A DNA stretch of 64,000 nucleotides from NCBI RefSeq assembly GCF_000013745.1, contig NC_007925.1, positions 496,001 to 560,000 of the forward strand. Direction: 5' to 3'. Position 1 is the first letter of the stretch, and each line of letters begins with the position of its first letter. Below are positions 62,448 to 64,000 of this stretch, in pieces. The stretch is from Rhodopseudomonas_A palustris_F (lineage in GTDB: Bacteria; Pseudomonadota; Alphaproteobacteria; Rhizobiales; Xanthobacteraceae). The translations under genes and the position numbers were made by a program. The notes beneath the pieces are model-generated. The model worked only from the letters and a program-made list of their open reading frames with translations. It was not told where the DNA came from and searched no databases.

Positions 62448-63347
62448 ATGTTCTCCATCGCCGCGCTCTGGATTCCCTTCACGTTGGTGGCCGCGCTCGG
62501 CCAGGTGGCGCGCAATGCGATGCAGCGCCAGCTCACCGGGCCGCTCGGTACCTGGGGCGCCACCAATATCCGCTTCCTGTTCGGCTTTCCGTTCTCGCTC
62601 GTTTTCTTCGCGGTGGTGATCGTCGCCACCGGCGACGCGGTGCCGTGGCCGACCGCGGCGTTCTGGCCATGGCTGCTGCTCGGCGCGCTGAGCCAGATCC
62701 TCGGCACCGGCTTGATGCTGGCGGCGATGAACGACCGCTCCTTCGTGGTGACGACTGCGTATCTGAAAACCGAGGCGATCCAGACCGCGATCTTCGGCTT
62801 CGTGTTTTTGGGCGATCACCTGACCTGGCTGAAGGTCACCGCGATCCTGATCGCCACGCTCGGCGTGGTGATCACCGCGCTGCGGCCGGGGGGTGATAAG
62901 AGCTTCACCGATCTGAAGCCGACGCTGCAGGGGCTGGTGGCGGCGGCGGCGTTCGCGCTGTCGGCGGTGGGGTTCCGCGGCGCCATCATCGTGGTGCCGG
63001 ACGTCTCCTTCGTCACCGCGGCGTCGTATACCCTGGTGGCCGCATTGGGCGTGCAGACGCTGGTGCTGACGATCTATCTGCTGGCCCGCGCGCCGAAAGT
63101 GCTGCGCGACATTCTCCAGCTGTGGAAGCCGTCGATGCTGGCCGGCTTCACCGGCGCGCTGGCCTCGCAGTTCTGGTTTCTCGCCTTCGCGCTGACCGCG
63201 GCGGCGAACGTGCGCACGCTGGCGCTGGTCGAGGTGCTGTTCGCGCAGGCCGTGGCGTATTTTTCGTTCAAGCAGCCGCTGCTGCCGCGGGAATTGTTCG
63301 GCATCGCCTTGATCGTGGTCGGCGTTGCGCTGCTGATCGCCGGCTGA
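62448..63347 (+). CDS. DMT-superfamily (EamA) transporter
   Basis: A 299-residue inner-membrane protein with about ten membrane segments in two halves (AALGQVARNAMQRQL and GTWGATNIRFLFGFPFSLVF in the first; AAAFALSAVGFRGAIIVVPD in the second). A conserved C-terminal VEVLFAQAVAYFSFKQPL resembles the YddG/RhaT-like exporters. Substrate unknown. It is the third EamA gene in the window, and the three are not close copies of each other. Confidence 0.87.
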   Translation: MFSIAALWIPFTLVAALGQVARNAMQRQLTGPLGTWGATNIRFLFGFPFSLVFFAVVIVATGDAVPWPTAAFWPWLLLGALSQILGTGLMLAAMNDRSFVVTTAYLKTEAIQTAIFGFVFLGDHLTWLKVTAILIATLGVVITALRPGGDKSFTDLKPTLQGLVAAAAFALSAVGFRGAIIVVPDVSFVTAASYTLVAALGVQTLVLTIYLLARAPKVLRDILQLWKPSMLAGFTGALASQFWFLAFALTAAANVRTLALVEVLFAQAVAYFSFKQPLLPRELFGIALIVVGVALLIAG

Positions 63348-63441
63348 TCAGCGTAGCGCGATCAGCACGCTCCCCATGAGGATCAAATTCGCTACGTCGG
63401 TCGCAACAATGGCAGGGTCTCGATTATCGCTGCCCTCTCCA

Positions 63442-63531
63442 CGTCATGGCCGGGCTTGTCCCGGCCATCCACGACAACATCGGCGGCCGTGCTTGTGGGC
63501 GTGGATGGCCGCGACGAGCGCGGCCATGACG
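63442..63531. repeat. Intergenic inverted-repeat element, family D (cgtcatggccg ends)
   Basis: CGTCATGGCCG and CGGCCATGACG ends, 90 bases, with inner GGCCATCCACG and CGTGGATGGCC arms. A half copy, CGTCATGGCCGGGCT, lies at 62142-62156. Confidence 0.85.
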
Positions 63532-63614
63532 GGTTGAGCACAGTGCTGGATAGCCGGCGCAGCATCCGGAGAGCCTCGCGCGGAGCACCTCACGGCGCAA
63601 ACCCGGCTAATCAA

Positions 63615-64000
63615 TTAGTTGCGGTCTTCCGGCAGCACCGGCAGCGGCGTGACGTCGATGCCTTCGTCGATCAGCGCGCGGGCCTCGTCGCTGGTGGCCT
63701 CGCCGAAAATCGGCCGGTGTTCGATGTCGCCGTAATGCATCTTGCGGGCTTCGTTGGGAAACTTTTGCCCGACGTTGTCGGCGTTCTTGGTGATGTGGTC
63801 GCGCAGCTCTTTCAGCTTGCTGCGCAGTTCGCGCTCCTGCGCCAGCAACAGCGGCGTCGAGGTCGATGTCGCGTCGGGCGCTGCGACTTCGGGTGCGGGC
63901 GCGGGGACCGCAGCCGCGGGCTGCGCCGGATCCTTGCGCTGGTGCGAGATCTGCGGCGCCATGATCGCCTTCTCGACCTTCACCGAACCGCAGTTCGGGC
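63615..64000 (-). CDS. DUF1178 family protein, N-terminus cut by the window edge
   Basis: The visible 127 codons begin at the window end with PNCGSVKVEKAIMAPQ preceded by two bases of a Cys codon, i.e. the second CxxC of the DUF1178 zinc-ribbon. A Pro/Ala linker follows, then the conserved helical region LRSKLKELRDHITKNADNVG, GQKFPNEARKMHYGDIEHRP and IFGEATSDEARALIDEGI, all typical of DUF1178. Function unknown. The internal ATG at 63983 is not the true start. Confidence 0.9.
   Translation of the reverse strand, partial: PNCGSVKVEKAIMAPQISHQRKDPAQPAAAVPAPAPEVAAPDATSTSTPLLLAQERELRSKLKELRDHITKNADNVGQKFPNEARKMHYGDIEHRPIFGEATSDEARALIDEGIDVTPLPVLPEDRN

Overview
The window is about 64 kb of GC-rich chromosome from an alphaproteobacterium of the Nitrobacteraceae, most likely Rhodopseudomonas palustris or a close relative. 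The case rests on the gene order (murJ-trpS-usp; rimP-nusA-ylxR-infB-rbfA-truB-rpsO-pnp; lysC-ptsP-prfA-prmC-DUF4167), on the adjacent EAL and BLUF genes that match the PapA/PapB pair known from R. palustris, and on intergenic inverted repeats typical of the Bradyrhizobium/Rhodopseudomonas group. It is mostly core genome. I see no phage, insertion sequence, CRISPR array, rRNA or tRNA gene.

Layout. 0-16 kb: end of murJ, trpS, a universal stress protein, an ABC-F ATPase, a D-threonine-aldolase-like PLP enzyme, an Nfu iron-sulfur scaffold, tsaB, rimI, a Fur/Mur regulator, a HAD phosphatase, then miaB-phoH-ybeY-corC-lnt (tRNA, RNA and envelope maintenance), an XRE regulator and trmB. 16-18 kb: an NTF2-fold protein and an inverted DUF2336 gene. 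18-28.5 kb: the translation/RNA superoperon rimP to pnp, with a terminator-like leader before rimP and a structured leader before pnp. 28.7-33 kb: a Tat-exported superoxide dismutase and a MarR-controlled EmrAB-type efflux operon. 33-38 kb: zur, a DMT exporter, ispG, an orphan antitoxin-like fragment between two repeats, and a CPA1 Na+/H+ antiporter.

38-47 kb: the EAL-BLUF light-signalling pair, a small secreted protein, DUF1345, a prenyl diphosphate synthase, mtgA, rpmF, an Ala/Pro-rich membrane protein and a second GGDEF/EAL protein with degenerate motifs. 47-50 kb: polyhydroxybutyrate genes phaR (divergent), phaA and phaB. 50-54 kb: DMT exporter, cupin, gloB and a methyltransferase. 53.5-61 kb: minus-strand block lysC, ptsP, prfA, prmC and an Asn-rich DUF4167 protein. 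61-64 kb: ubiG, another DMT exporter and the start-truncated DUF1178 gene at the window edge.

Functional threads: translation and RNA processing dominate. Signalling threads are light/c-di-GMP (papA, papB, second EAL protein), metal regulation (Fur/Mur, Zur) and nitrogen-PTS (ptsP). Five families of intergenic inverted repeats are scattered between genes.
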